Source of the DNA: DASXVX01 sp036504075
Lineage (GTDB): Bacteria; Bacillota; Sulfobacillia; Symbiobacteriales; Symbiobacteriaceae
Direction: 5' to 3'
Assembly: GCA_036504075.1 (NCBI GenBank)
Contig: DASXVX010000067.1
Location: forward strand, 62,001 to 126,000
DNA: 64,000 bases
Below are positions 41,024 to 49,654 of this stretch, piece after piece. Position numbers and translations under genes: made by a program. Below the pieces are notes generated by a model. It saw nothing but the letters and a program-made list of their open reading frames with translations. It was not told where the DNA came from and did no database searches. The first letter of the stretch is position 1, and each line of letters begins with the position of its first letter.

Positions 41024-41727
41024 AGCGTCTCTGCCTCACTTTTCCTCAAGTAGAGGGGTGCCAGCGCATCCGGCGAAGTCTCGGTGCCCCGTGCCAGGAG
41101 CGAGCGGGCCACTGCCGCCACCGCCCAGGCCCGCGGCAGCATGGCCCCGGCCGGAGCCAGCCGCACGACCCCCGCCGGCGCCAGACGCGGCCCGTACTGT
41201 TCCGCCACATCGCCGCAGACGGTAACGAACTGCCAGGAGTGCCGGAGTCCCGTTCGCAGGTCCGCAAGATGCTCCGCCAGCCGCTCCACCGCAATGTGCG
41301 CCGGGGCCATCACCTCCGCCCAGGTCGCCGGGTCTCGGTCCCCGGCGGCGTAAATGCCCGCGAAGACTTCGCCCCGCTTGGCATCCAGCATGGGCACCAC
41401 CAGACCGATCTGTGCGCACGTCCCGTAAGCCATGGCGAAAAGCGTGCTTACGCCCACGCAGGGCTTTTCCAGGGCGAAGGCCAGCCCCTTGGCGGTTGCC
41501 AGCCCGATGCGCAGGCCGGTGAAGGAACCCGGCCCGATACCCACGGCGATGGCGTCCAGGTCGGTCTTGGCGAGGCCGCCCTCCGCCACTGCCCGGGCGA
41601 TGAGCGGCATCAGCCGGGTCGAGTGGGCGCGCGGCACCGCCAGCGTCGATTCGGCCAGCACGGCCTCGCCGTCGGTCACCGCGACGGTACAACTGCTCGT
41701 AGCGGTCTCAAGCGCTAAAATCCGCAT
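40990..41727 (-). CDS. tsaB: t6A biosynthesis protein TsaB
   Basis: 245 residues. TsaB is the inactive TsaD paralogue that scaffolds the TsaD-TsaE complex. Seen: ILALETATSSCTVAV (ASKHA beta hairpin), VGIGPGSFTGLRIGLATAKGLA, the signature of the family, and MLDAKRGEVFAGIY. ATG 41727 overlaps the tsaE stop by 20 bases. The C-terminal region (residues ~195-245) is variable as usual. Needed for t6A37 modification with tsaD, which lies 3.6 kb downstream. Confidence 0.95.
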   Translation of the reverse strand: MRILALETATSSCTVAVTDGEAVLAESTLAVPRAHSTRLMPLIARAVAEGGLAKTDLDAIAVGIGPGSFTGLRIGLATAKGLAFALEKPCVGVSTLFAMAYGTCAQIGLVVPMLDAKRGEVFAGIYAAGDRDPATWAEVMAPAHIAVERLAEHLADLRTGLRHSWQFVTVCGDVAEQYGPRLAPAGVVRLAPAGAMLPRAWAVAAVARSLLARGTETSPDALAPLYLRKSEAETLWEARKLPSSQ

Positions 41728-42178
41728 GCATCAGATCCTCCAGCAACTTGGCGTAGCGGGGCGAGCCGGTGAAAGTCAACACCCGGTCGTTCTCCTCCGG
41801 ACCGTAAGTCAGGTCGATCCGCAGCCGCTCGTCGGGCCACAGCGCCTCGATACGATCGGCCCACTCCACGACGTTGACCCCGCTGCCAAAAAAGTACTCT
41901 TCGTAGCCCAGGTCTTCCAGTTCAAGCGGGGAGGCGATGCGGTAGACATCCCAGTGATAGACCGGCAGGCGGCCCTGATACTCCCAGAGCAGGGTGAAGG
42001 TCGGGCTGCCCCCTGTACGTTCTACGCTGAGACCGGCCAGAATACCCCCGGCCAGCCGGGTCTTGCCGGCACCCAGGTCGCCCGTCAGGGCGACAAAATC
42101 ACCGGGCGCCAACCGCCCGCCCAGCCACCGGCCCAGCCGTTCCGTCTCCGCCGGGCTATGGGTCGTCAGTCGGTACAT
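41708..42178 (-). CDS. tsaE: t6A biosynthesis ATPase TsaE
   Basis: 156 residues. P-loop ATPase that resets the TsaBD complex. Seen: N-terminal HSPAETERLGRWLG, Walker A TGDLGAGKTRLAGGI, SPTFTLLWEY, HWDVYRI (switch region) and VEWADRIEALWP. The ATG at 42178 has a GAGAGA site. First gene of the tsaE-tsaB-rimI operon, separated from fabI by a terminator. Confidence 0.96.
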   Translation of the reverse strand: MYRLTTHSPAETERLGRWLGGRLAPGDFVALTGDLGAGKTRLAGGILAGLSVERTGGSPTFTLLWEYQGRLPVYHWDVYRIASPLELEDLGYEEYFFGSGVNVVEWADRIEALWPDERLRIDLTYGPEENDRVLTFTGSPRYAKLLEDLMHADFSA

Positions 42179-42200
42179 GGATCTCTCTCCTTAAGACAGA

Positions 42201-42225
42201 GCGCCCGCCTGCGTCAGGCGGGCGC
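42201..42225 (-). terminator. Terminator of fabI
   Basis: GCGCCCGCCTG (42201-42211), 3-base loop, CAGGCGGGCGC (42215-42225): a perfect 11-base stem, followed leftward by TCTGTCTT. It is 14 bases past the fabI stop and just upstream of tsaE. Confidence 0.85.
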
Positions 42226-42238
42226 CGGGCATACGAAA

Positions 42239-43021
42239 TCAGACGCCGAGAATGTTGAAGCCGCTGTCCGCGTAGACCGTCTGTCCGGTGACAGAGCGGG
42301 AGAGATCGGAGGCCAGGAACAGGCCCACGTCGCCCACCTCTTCGATGGTGACGTTCCGCCGCAGCGGCGACCGCTCCTCCACGATGTTCCGAAGCTGGGT
42401 AAGGCCCTTGACCGCACTGGCGGCCAGGGTCTTCAGCGGACCGGCAGAGAGGGCGTTTACCCGAATGTTCTTGGGTCCGAGCTGGTCGGCCAGGTAGCGG
42501 ACGTTGCACTCCAGGGCCGCCTTGCAGGAGGCCATGAGGTTGTACTCCGGCACCACCCGTTCCGCCGCCAGGTAGGAGAGCGTGAAAATCGAGCCGCCGC
42601 CGGCCGCCTCCATAAGCGGTACGGCTGCCTTGGAACAGCCGATGAGCGACCAGGACGAGACTTCGTGGGCGAACTTGTAGCCGTCCCGCGTGATGTCGAC
42701 GAAGCCGGCCTTGAGGTCATCGGTCTTGGCAAACGCGATGGAATGGACCATCACGTGCAGTTTTCCCCAAGTCTCCTTCACGCTATCAAAGACCCGCTCA
42801 ATGTCCCCTTCAACGGTGACGTCGAGGGGGAACAGCGGCATGGTTTCGTGCCCCGACAGCGATTCCACAAGTTCGACGACGTTCTCCTTGAGGCGGTCGT
42901 TCTGGTAGGTGAAGGCGAGTTCAGCACCTTCACGGTGCAGTGATTGGGCGATGCCCCAGGCGATGGACCGCTTGTTGGCGACGCCAATAATCAGGCACTT
43001 TTTCCCCGTCATCAAACCCAT
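42239..43021 (-). CDS. fabI: Enoyl-[acyl-carrier-protein] reductase FabI
   Basis: 260 residues, full length. Final reductive step of fatty-acid elongation with NADH or NADPH. Seen: GVANKRSIAWGIAQ cofactor motif near residue 13, HSIAFAKTDDLK, the catalytic Tyr-x9-Tyr-x6-Lys pattern SYLAAERVVPEYNLMASCKAA, and GPLKTLAASAV. This is the triclosan-target FabI type, not FabL or FabK. ATG 43021 has GGAGAG about 11 bases upstream; no better start exists. Monocistronic; the upstream gap of 125 bases should hold its promoter. Confidence 0.96.
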   Translation of the reverse strand: MGLMTGKKCLIIGVANKRSIAWGIAQSLHREGAELAFTYQNDRLKENVVELVESLSGHETMPLFPLDVTVEGDIERVFDSVKETWGKLHVMVHSIAFAKTDDLKAGFVDITRDGYKFAHEVSSWSLIGCSKAAVPLMEAAGGGSIFTLSYLAAERVVPEYNLMASCKAALECNVRYLADQLGPKNIRVNALSAGPLKTLAASAVKGLTQLRNIVEERSPLRRNVTIEEVGDVGLFLASDLSRSVTGQTVYADSGFNILGV

Positions 43022-43146
43022 GGTGTTACAGTCTCTCCTTTAACTTCCCCGCGTAATCCCGGCATTAAAACTAAGTGGTTCGATGTAATGTCTAAACTTC
43101 CCTGCCTAAATACGATTCTGGGATAAACCGCCGGCCAGGGCCGCCG

Positions 43147-45543
43147 CTACTTGCGCTGGTTGAACTTCGCTGCCAGCGCCTTCAGTTGATCGTCCAGGCT
43201 GGCCTTCGGCGGCTCCGACTTGGCTCCGGCTTTCGGCCCGGAAGGCCCCTGCGGTCCGGGCGTCCCGGCTCCCAAAGGCCTGGACGGTCCTGCCCCGGCG
43301 GCCGGCCTCGGCCCCTGGGTCCCGGCCGCCACGGGCTGCGTTCCCGACGACTGCCGCGGCTCGGCGGCGGGCGGTTCGCCCAGTTTCATCGTGAGCCCGA
43401 TGCGCTGCCGCTTCAGGTCCACTTCGAGCACCTGCACTTTGACCACATCGCCGATCGCGACCACTTCGCTGGGGTTCTTCACGTACTTGTGCGAAAGCTG
43501 GGAGACATGGACCAGCCCGTCTTCATGGACCCCAATATCCACGAACGCACCGAAGTCCACCACGTTGCGGACGGTGCCCATGAGTTCCATGCCGACCTGC
43601 AGGTCTTCCATCTTCAGCACTTCCGTGTGGAAGATCGGCTTGGGCAGGTCCTCCCGGGGGTCCCGCCCCGGCTTGCCCAGGGCATCGATGATGTCCCGGA
43701 CCGTCGGCACGCCGGCGCCTAGTTCGGCCGCCACCCGCTCTGCCGAAAGTTCCTTCAGCGCGTCCCGCAGGCCCGCGGCCCCGTGGCCAATCAACTGCTG
43801 GCGGGTAGCGCCGACGGCCTTCAGAATGGCCTCCGCCACGGTGTACGACTCGGGGTGCACGGCGGTGGAATCCAGCGGCTCGGCTCCTTCGGTCACCCGC
43901 AGGAAGCCGGCGCACTGCTCAAACGCCTTCGGCCCGAGGCCCGAAACCTTCATGAGCTCCTTGCGGCTCTTGAACTTGCCGTTCTTTTCCCGGTGCTCGA
44001 CGACCGCCTTCGCCACCGTCGCCTTGATGCCCGCCACGTGCTGCAGCAGCATCGGCGAGGCCGTGTTCAGGTCGACGCCCACCGCGTTCACGACCGATTC
44101 GACGACGCCGCCGAGCGACCCGGCCAGCCGCTTCTGGTCCACGTCGTGCTGATAGAGTCCCACGCCAATGGATTTCGGATCGATTTTGACCAGTTCCGCC
44201 AGCGGGTCCTGCGCCCGCCGGGCGATGGAGACGGCGGAACGCTGGGTCACGTCGAAGTCCGGGAACTCCTCGTTGGCCAGCTTGCTGGCCGAGTAGACCG
44301 AGGCGCCCGCCTCGCTCACGATGATATAGGCCGTCGGGTGGCTGCACCGGGGGATGATGGCGGCCACGACCGCTTCCGTCTCCCGCGAGGCGGTGCCGTT
44401 GCCAATCGCCATGAGGTCGACCTTGTACTTGTCGACCAGCTTGATCAGGGCTTCCTCGCCCTGGGCCCGGCCCTTTTCGCCCAACGTCACGTAAATGACG
44501 CTCGTCTCCAGCACCTTGCCCGTATCGTCCACCACAGCCAGCTTGCAGCCCGTGCGGAAGCCCGGGTCGACGCCCATGACCGTGAGGCCTTTAATCGGCG
44601 CCTGCAGCAGCAGGTTCCGCAGGTTGACGGCGAACAGCGAAATCGCCCGCTCCTCGGCCTTCTCGGTCAGCTCGGTCCGCACTTCGGTGTTGATCGACGG
44701 GGCGACCAGCCGCTTGTAGGCGTCGCCCACGGCCTCCTTCAGTTCGTTCGCCCAGATCGACCGATCGCTCTTGATGAACTGCCGCTCGATCCGCGGGACA
44801 ATCTCCTCTGCGGGCGCCGTCAGCGTCACTTTCAGACACTCCAGCCGCTCGCCCCGGTTCAGCGCCAGAATGCGATGCGGCGGCAGCGTCCGGAGCGGCT
44901 CCTTGAACTCCGCCGCGTACATCTGGAACTCCTGCGCCTTGTCGGGGTCGCCCTTGTCGTCGGCCACCGACTCGATGACGCCCTTCAGCATGGTCAGCTC
45001 GCGGGTAAACTTGCGGACCCCGGCGTCGTCGGAGACCGTTTCGGCGATAATGTCCCGGGCGCCGGCCAGCGCCTCTTCCGGCGTGGTGACGCCTTTTTCG
45101 GCATCCACGAAAGCGCCGGCGATTTCAAACGGGCTGCCTTTGGTTTCGGACTGGGCCAGCATTTGCAGGGCCAGCGGCTCAAGCCCCCGCTCCCGCGCAA
45201 TCATGGCCCGGGTGCGCCGCTTCGGGCGGTAGGGCCGGTACAGGTCTTCCACCTCGTTCAGCTTCGTGGCGGCCCGAATGGCCTTCTCCAGTTCCGGCGT
45301 CAGCTTGCCCTGCTCGCCGATCACGCGCAGGACCTTTTCTTTCTCAGCGTCCAGGTTGCGGAGGTAGGCCAGGCGCTCCTGCAGGTCACGAATCTGGTTT
45401 TCGTCCATCTCGCCGGTGGCTTCCTTGCGGTACCGGGCGATGAACGGGACGGTGTTGCCTTCATCCAGCATGGCCACACACGTCTCAACCTGCTGCGGCC
45501 TGAGGCCCAACTCACGGGCCAACTGGGCAAGTATCTGTTCCAT
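43147..45543 (-). CDS. tex: Tex-family RNA-binding transcription accessory protein
   Basis: 798 residues. Domain order as in Tex: N-terminal helical region (GNTVPFIARYRKEATGEMD), YqgF-like RNase H fold (TVMGVDPGFRTGCKLAVVD), helix-hairpin-helix modules (LNTASPMLLQHVAGI, VSGLGPKAFEQCAGFLR), and S1 RNA-binding domain (LMGTVRNVVDFGAFVDIGV). A proline/alanine-rich linker then leads to a lysine-rich end (FNQRK). Tex binds nucleic acid and affects transcription; the exact job is unsettled. ATG 45543 has AAGGAAAGG upstream. Single gene. Confidence 0.96.
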   Translation of the reverse strand: MEQILAQLARELGLRPQQVETCVAMLDEGNTVPFIARYRKEATGEMDENQIRDLQERLAYLRNLDAEKEKVLRVIGEQGKLTPELEKAIRAATKLNEVEDLYRPYRPKRRTRAMIARERGLEPLALQMLAQSETKGSPFEIAGAFVDAEKGVTTPEEALAGARDIIAETVSDDAGVRKFTRELTMLKGVIESVADDKGDPDKAQEFQMYAAEFKEPLRTLPPHRILALNRGERLECLKVTLTAPAEEIVPRIERQFIKSDRSIWANELKEAVGDAYKRLVAPSINTEVRTELTEKAEERAISLFAVNLRNLLLQAPIKGLTVMGVDPGFRTGCKLAVVDDTGKVLETSVIYVTLGEKGRAQGEEALIKLVDKYKVDLMAIGNGTASRETEAVVAAIIPRCSHPTAYIIVSEAGASVYSASKLANEEFPDFDVTQRSAVSIARRAQDPLAELVKIDPKSIGVGLYQHDVDQKRLAGSLGGVVESVVNAVGVDLNTASPMLLQHVAGIKATVAKAVVEHREKNGKFKSRKELMKVSGLGPKAFEQCAGFLRVTEGAEPLDSTAVHPESYTVAEAILKAVGATRQQLIGHGAAGLRDALKELSAERVAAELGAGVPTVRDIIDALGKPGRDPREDLPKPIFHTEVLKMEDLQVGMELMGTVRNVVDFGAFVDIGVHEDGLVHVSQLSHKYVKNPSEVVAIGDVVKVQVLEVDLKRQRIGLTMKLGEPPAAEPRQSSGTQPVAAGTQGPRPAAGAGPSRPLGAGTPGPQGPSGPKAGAKSEPPKASLDDQLKALAAKFNQRK

Positions 45544-45605
45544 GTCTGCACCTTTCCTTCATCGGGCCATCCCCGGCTACTTCCGCAAACGGACGTGGCA
45601 TTCCT

Positions 45606-45887
45606 TCAGTCGATCAGTTCCGGCGGCACGGGCATGCGGACCATGTCCCGCCACATCGTGTCATCCCACCACATAATCGTCAGCACGGGCGGCTCCTGGT
45701 CCCACTGGTAGACGAACCGGAGATCGTCGGTGTCCAGCAGGGAAGGATACGCATCGGCCCCGATCTCCCGAAGGAGCCGCAGCACCTCTGCCGCCGTCGC
45801 CCGGGCTTTGGCCGGGTCGAACCGGTTCGAACCCCCGGCGTCGATGATTTTCTGGGCCAGTTCCTGCAAGAACCGCTCCTCAGACAC
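45606..45887 (-). CDS. Small hypothetical protein, 93 residues
   Basis: GTG 45887 overlaps the previous gene's stop by 8 bases and has GAGGCGGG upstream, so the two are translationally coupled. The product is acidic: FLQELAQKIIDAGGSNRF, LLREIGADAYPSLLDTDDL, then a Trp-rich end (YQWDQ, IMWWDDTMWRDMVRMPVPPE). No membrane segment. Family unknown; the coupling to the DUF1444 gene suggests a shared role. Confidence 0.75.
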   Translation of the reverse strand: MSEERFLQELAQKIIDAGGSNRFDPAKARATAAEVLRLLREIGADAYPSLLDTDDLRFVYQWDQEPPVLTIMWWDDTMWRDMVRMPVPPELID

Positions 45888-46506
45888 CGGCGCCCGCCTC
45901 CCCCCTGCCTGGCAGGTAGCGCACCAGCCCGGCGCCGGTCCACGTGTAGAGGAACGGGCTCACCGGGAAGTCGGCGCTGTGGTGCTCCGACTCCACCCGG
46001 CGCTTCACGACCCGCACCAGTTCGGGGTCGGCGTCGCCGAAGGCCACCAGCCAGTTGCGGTGCGGCACGCCCAACACCAGCCGGCCGGGCACGGCGTCGC
46101 CAAACTCCGCCAACCAGTCGGGCAGCAGGATGCGGGCGGCGTCGTAGCCGTCTTCCAGGTGCCAGATGAACATCGGCCGGTCGCCCTGCGGCGTATCGAG
46201 CTTGTTGAACCGGGCGCCGGCGGTCTTGCGCTGCAGGTTCCGGACCGCCGTGACATGGACGGTGGTGTGGGTGACGCCCCAGTCCCGCAGGTCCTGGTAT
46301 GTAACGTACCGGATTTTGTCGCCCGGCTCCTCGATGCCGTAAATGACGAAGAGGCCATCGGCGACCGGGCCGTTCACCATGCCGCCCTCGCCTTTTTCCT
46401 GGATTTGCGCCAGGTCCATCATCAGCGGGTAAAGGCGTTCGCGGAACTCCGCAAACTCCTTCGCCATTAGTGTCTCCGGCGTTCCGGTATTCTCTGGTAA
46501 CTTCAC
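45880..46506 (-). CDS. DUF1444-family protein
   Basis: 208 residues. Contains LMMDLAQIQEKGEG, VADGLFVIYGIEEPGDKIRYVT, and FIWHLEDGYDAARILLPDWL, similar to YtpQ/DUF1444 proteins of Firmicutes, about 250 residues and of unknown function. GTG 46506 has GGAGG 7 bases upstream. First gene of a two-gene operon with the small acidic protein; divergent from the small gene at 46622. Family assignment is moderate. Confidence 0.72.
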   Translation of the reverse strand: MKLPENTGTPETLMAKEFAEFRERLYPLMMDLAQIQEKGEGGMVNGPVADGLFVIYGIEEPGDKIRYVTYQDLRDWGVTHTTVHVTAVRNLQRKTAGARFNKLDTPQGDRPMFIWHLEDGYDAARILLPDWLAEFGDAVPGRLVLGVPHRNWLVAFGDADPELVRVVKRRVESEHHSADFPVSPFLYTWTGAGLVRYLPGRGEAGAGV

Positions 46507-46560
46507 GGCCTTTCCTCCCTCCGGGACGGTACTAAACGCACAACCTGTCTCATCTACTGT

Positions 46561-46589
46561 TTAGACTGCGATGGGTTGGTTCTATACTC
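46561..46589 (+). promoter_or_regulatory. Promoter for the 57-residue gene
   Basis: TTTAGA (46561-46566), 17-base spacer, TATACT (46584-46589), 33 bases before the start codon at 46622. The -35 matches four of six consensus bases. Confidence 0.55.
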
Positions 46590-46621
46590 TCCTAAGAACT
46601 GCAGCGAGGTGACCCAAGCGT

Positions 46622-46795
46622 ATGACGGCTCGGCAAGAGATCGACCTCATAGCTGCCATTGCGGACATGAAAACGGTGGATTATCGGAACACCCTGGCCC
46701 TGGCCACGCTGATCGACCTGCTGGTCCAGAAAGGGCTCTTCACCCGGGAAGAGTTCGCGCAGCGGGCGCAACAATTAGAAACCACAGGCGACTAG
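46622..46795 (+). CDS. 57-residue helical protein, unknown
   Basis: ATG 46622 follows GAGGTGA by 10 bases and has a plausible promoter. The 58-codon frame encodes a cytoplasmic, helix-rich protein with ALATLIDLLVQKGLFTREEF in the middle, a short conserved-looking segment also typical of C-terminal helices in small Firmicutes proteins where a helix leads into xKGxxTxEE. No domain can be named. It is divergent from the DUF1444 operon. Transcription end is not clear. Confidence 0.7.
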   Translation: MTARQEIDLIAAIADMKTVDYRNTLALATLIDLLVQKGLFTREEFAQRAQQLETTGD

Positions 46796-47111
46796 AAGTG
46801 TACCAACCTTCGGAAACAGCGTCAAGCCGGGGGGTCTAGCGCCACGTAGACTCCATGAGCGTTTATTGGCCGCAGATGACGCAGATGACGCAGATTTCCG
46901 AAAAAACACCCAGATGACGACAAATACAATATAAAATATAATTTTATCTGGAAAAGAGAATCCGCTTAAACCCATCCGCGTTAGTATTAAAATCTGCGAA
47001 ATCCGCGTCATCTGCGGCCGTTAATAAAACCCCACCATCTACCCAGGTGCAGGGGACAAAAGGAAACGCCTAGAACCTTCTCTGCCATGAGCACGAGGAG
47101 GTCAAAGCTGC
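46796..47111. other. 316-base gene-free stretch with AT-rich palindromic element
   Basis: No supported gene. The middle is the palindromic repeat at 46861-47030. Flanks are of ordinary composition; GAGGAGG at 47095-47101 is the ribosome site of the dehydrogenase gene. Confidence 0.65.
46861..47030. repeat. AT-rich palindromic intergenic element
   Basis: GGCCGCAGATGACGC (46868-46882) is repeated exactly inverted at 47005-47019 (GCGTCATCTGCGGCC), and the ends GTTTATT / AATAAAAC and GCAGATTT / AAATCTGC add to the arms. Between them is an AT-rich 100-base centre with ATATAAAATATAATTTTAT, unlike anything else in this GC-rich window. The left arm also has GCAGATGAC repeated twice in tandem. The whole would fold into a long hairpin or act as a mobile miniature element. 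Confidence 0.82.
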
Positions 47112-48065
47112 ATGAAGATCGTCGTCTGGGCCGAAAACGCCCCCCGCCTTGCCGAAAAACTCGCCGCCTTGCCGCTCCCGACCGGGGCAGAACTCGTTGC
47201 CGCCGTCTCGGAAGCGGATGCCCTGTCCCACGCCCCGACCGCCGACGTGCTGGTCGCCTGGGGCGGCAGCTACGCCGCACCCTTCGCCAGTGCCGCTCCC
47301 CGCCTCCGCCTGGTCCAGTCCCTGGGCTCAGGCGTCGAGGGCATTCTCACGCCGGCGTTTATCGGCTCACCCGTGCCGCTGGCCAACGCCCGCGGGTGCA
47401 ACGCCCCCAACATGGCCGAACATACGCTGGCCTTGATTCTGGCCCTCAGCCGGTCGCTCCACGCGGCAGTCCGGAACCAGCAGCAGCAGCTCTGGGACAT
47501 GAAATCGACCCGCGGCGGCGAAATCGCCGGACTCACGCTCGGGATCCTCGGGTTCGGCGCCATCGGCCAGGAGACCGCCCGGCGGGCACGGGCCCTCGGC
47601 ATGCGGATCGCCGCCGTCAGCCGACCCGGCAAGCCCAAACCGCCCGAAGTCGACGAACTGGTGGCGGGCGTGGGCGAACTGGCCGCCGTGTCCGACTACT
47701 TCGACGTAGTCGTCCCGCTCACCCGGGAGACCACGGGCCTCGTCGGCGCCACCGAACTGGCCCGCATGAAACCCACCGCCTACCTGATTAACGTGGCGCG
47801 CGGCGCCGTGGTGGACGAGCCGGCGCTGATTCAGGCCCTCCAGGAAGGGCGCATCGCCGGGGCCGGGCTGGACGTGACCGTGCAGGAGCCGCTCCCGGCG
47901 GAGAGTCCGCTCTGGTCCCTGCCCAACGTGCTGCTCACCCCCCATGTGGCCGGCGGCAGCCCGCGGGTCATGGACCGGGTGTTGGACTTGGTCGCGGAGA
48001 ACCTCGTCCGGCTGGCGGACGGACAACCGCTGCTCAACCTGGTGGACAAGCGCAGAGGCTACTAA
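47112..48065 (+). CDS. D-isomer-specific 2-hydroxyacid dehydrogenase
   Basis: 317 residues. NAD-dependent dehydrogenase of the D-2-hydroxyacid group (which includes SerA, glyoxylate and lactate dehydrogenases). Seen: Rossmann ILGFGAIGQETARRA (GxGxxGxxxA, with Phe in the second position), VPLTRETTGLVGATELARMK, active Arg in INVARGAVVDEPAL, Glu in DVTVQEPLP, and the catalytic His in LLTPHVAGG. Substrate cannot be told; the tail lacks the ACT domain of SerA. ATG 47112 has GAGGAGG about 11 bases upstream. Single gene ending at a shared terminator. Confidence 0.9.
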   Translation: MKIVVWAENAPRLAEKLAALPLPTGAELVAAVSEADALSHAPTADVLVAWGGSYAAPFASAAPRLRLVQSLGSGVEGILTPAFIGSPVPLANARGCNAPNMAEHTLALILALSRSLHAAVRNQQQQLWDMKSTRGGEIAGLTLGILGFGAIGQETARRARALGMRIAAVSRPGKPKPPEVDELVAGVGELAAVSDYFDVVVPLTRETTGLVGATELARMKPTAYLINVARGAVVDEPALIQALQEGRIAGAGLDVTVQEPLPAESPLWSLPNVLLTPHVAGGSPRVMDRVLDLVAENLVRLADGQPLLNLVDKRRGY

Positions 48066-48070
48066 AGATG

Positions 48071-48101
48071 AACGCCGGGGGCTTTACAGGCCGCCGGCGT
48101 T
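48071..48101. terminator. Terminator between convergent genes
   Basis: AACGCCGG (48071-48078) and CCGGCGTT (48094-48101) form an 8-base stem between the converging dehydrogenase and hydrolase genes. Neither side has a long T run. Confidence 0.65.
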
Positions 48102-48107
48102 GGTTGT

Positions 48108-48920
48108 TCAGCCCCGGAGCGGATGCAACTGGGCCTCCAGCCACGCCTGGAACTCGTCCGGGCGTTCGGCCATCGGCAAATTCCCCGTCTCCATGTACGT
48201 CGTGGAAGCCTTGCGGCACCGGCCGGCGATGGAAGCCGCCGCCGCCCGTCCCGGAAAGAGCGGGTCCCGCTCGCCCCAGAGCAGACCGACCGGGCACTCC
48301 ACCCGCGGCAACTGCAACGACAGGCCGGCGTCGGGTCGGCGCAGTTCCCGGTTGACCCGAATCATGGCCGCAGCGGCGGTGTGCGACGTCTCCTGCCAGC
48401 GCGCCACCAGTTCCGGCGTCAGGGCCGACGGCGCCACCCCCAGCCCCTGCCCCAGGTACCGCCGCGTCGCCCCGGGCGATGGCATCCCCAGCGTCTGGGC
48501 GACGCTGAACAGCACGAAGGTGCGCAGCACCGGCCCCGGCGGCTTGTCGTCCAACAGCCCCAGGGGGCCGATCGCCGACACCGAGCGGGCCAGATCGGGG
48601 CGCCGGGCGGCCAGTGCCAGGGCCACGGCTCCGCCCAAAGAATGGCCGGCCAGCCGTACCGGCCCCGTGCCGAGAGCATCCAGCCAGCGCGCCACGTAGG
48701 TCACATACAGGTCAAGCGTAAGTTCGCCCCCCGGCAGAGACGTCTGTCCGTGGCCGGGCAGGTCCGGCGTAAAGACCCGCCAGGAGCGGGCCAAACTTGG
48801 CCGCACGCCGTCCCAGGTGCGGTTGTCGGCACCCAGACCGTGCAACAGGACCACCGGGTCACCCCCGCCGGACTCGATGTAGTAAAGCGGACTGGCGGCA
48901 GCAAGTGCGGTGGGACGCAT
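48108..48920 (-). CDS. Alpha/beta-hydrolase
   Basis: 270 residues. Seen: VVLLHGLGADNRTW, TPDLPGHGQT, nucleophile elbow LAGHSLGGAVALALA, GERDPLFPG with the acid. The last catalytic His expected in the C-terminal part is not obvious: METGNLPMAERPDEF has Asn-Leu-Pro where GHxPxxExPxxF would put the His. So the expected His aligns to an Asn; the protein may use another His or be non-catalytic. Substrate unknown. ATG 48920 has GGGGAGGA upstream and begins 3 bases after the udg stop. Confidence 0.85.
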   Translation of the reverse strand: MRPTALAAASPLYYIESGGGDPVVLLHGLGADNRTWDGVRPSLARSWRVFTPDLPGHGQTSLPGGELTLDLYVTYVARWLDALGTGPVRLAGHSLGGAVALALAARRPDLARSVSAIGPLGLLDDKPPGPVLRTFVLFSVAQTLGMPSPGATRRYLGQGLGVAPSALTPELVARWQETSHTAAAAMIRVNRELRRPDAGLSLQLPRVECPVGLLWGERDPLFPGRAAAASIAGRCRKASTTYMETGNLPMAERPDEFQAWLEAQLHPLRG

Positions 48921-48923
48921 GAA

Positions 48924-49553
48924 TCAGTCCTCCCCGTGCGAGTGGACCGGGCCGGCGTAGTGGGGAGAGACGTGGCTCGCATCCACCAGTTCCCGGTACT
49001 TGTCGATCACCAGTTTGAAGTCGTGCCAGGCATCCTTCTTGAGTTCCGGATTGCGCAGCAGGGCGGCGGGGTGGTAAGTCGGCATGTACCAGACCCCATC
49101 CCGCTGAATCCAACTGCCCCGCATGCGGGTAATCCGGGCGTTCGGGTCGATCATGCCCTGCACCGCCGTCGCGCCCATGAGCACGATGATGGCGGGCTGC
49201 AGAATCCGCAGTTGGGCCGCCAGGTTCGGCCGGCAGGCGTCACGCTCTTCCGGCGTGGGAATACGATTCCCCGGCGGGCGGCATTTCACCACATTCAATA
49301 TGTAGGCATGCTGAAAACGGTCAAAACCGCAGGCGGCCAGCATTTTGTCCAGCAGTTGGCCGGCCGCGCCCACAAAGGGGCGCAGGAGCTTGTCTTCTTC
49401 AGCCCCGGGACCCTCGCCGCACAGAACCAACCGGGCCGCCGGGTTTCCCTCCCCAAAAACGACACCGCTGCAACCGGCCCTGAGTCCGCAACTGCTGCAC
49501 TGCAAAACCGCCTGGCGCAGCTGTTCCAGGTCGTAAATCTGGTCGAGGTCCAT
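48924..49553 (-). CDS. Family 4 uracil-DNA glycosylase
   Basis: 209 residues. Removes uracil from DNA in base-excision repair; the family, common in thermophiles, carries a 4Fe-4S cluster. Seen: CSSCGLRAGC (first two ligands), GEGPGAEEDKLLRPFVGAAG (active-site motif A), NVVKCRPPGNRIPTPEERDAC (other ligands), and YHPAALLRNPELKK (motif B with His). ATG 49553 has AGAGGAGG upstream. Operon with the hydrolase gene downstream. Confidence 0.95.
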   Translation of the reverse strand: MDLDQIYDLEQLRQAVLQCSSCGLRAGCSGVVFGEGNPAARLVLCGEGPGAEEDKLLRPFVGAAGQLLDKMLAACGFDRFQHAYILNVVKCRPPGNRIPTPEERDACRPNLAAQLRILQPAIIVLMGATAVQGMIDPNARITRMRGSWIQRDGVWYMPTYHPAALLRNPELKKDAWHDFKLVIDKYRELVDASHVSPHYAGPVHSHGED

Positions 49554-49654
49554 GGCGTTGCCTCCTCTGCGGCTATCCGGAACAAACAGTTCGGCTTACG
49601 TAAGGCAGTTCCCTTCAGCCGCACCGCAACAGCCACCGGGTCTACCAACAGCGA

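Noticed and set aside
46861..47030. CRISPR array
   Set aside because: There are short tandem units but no regular repeat-spacer spacing and no cas genes.
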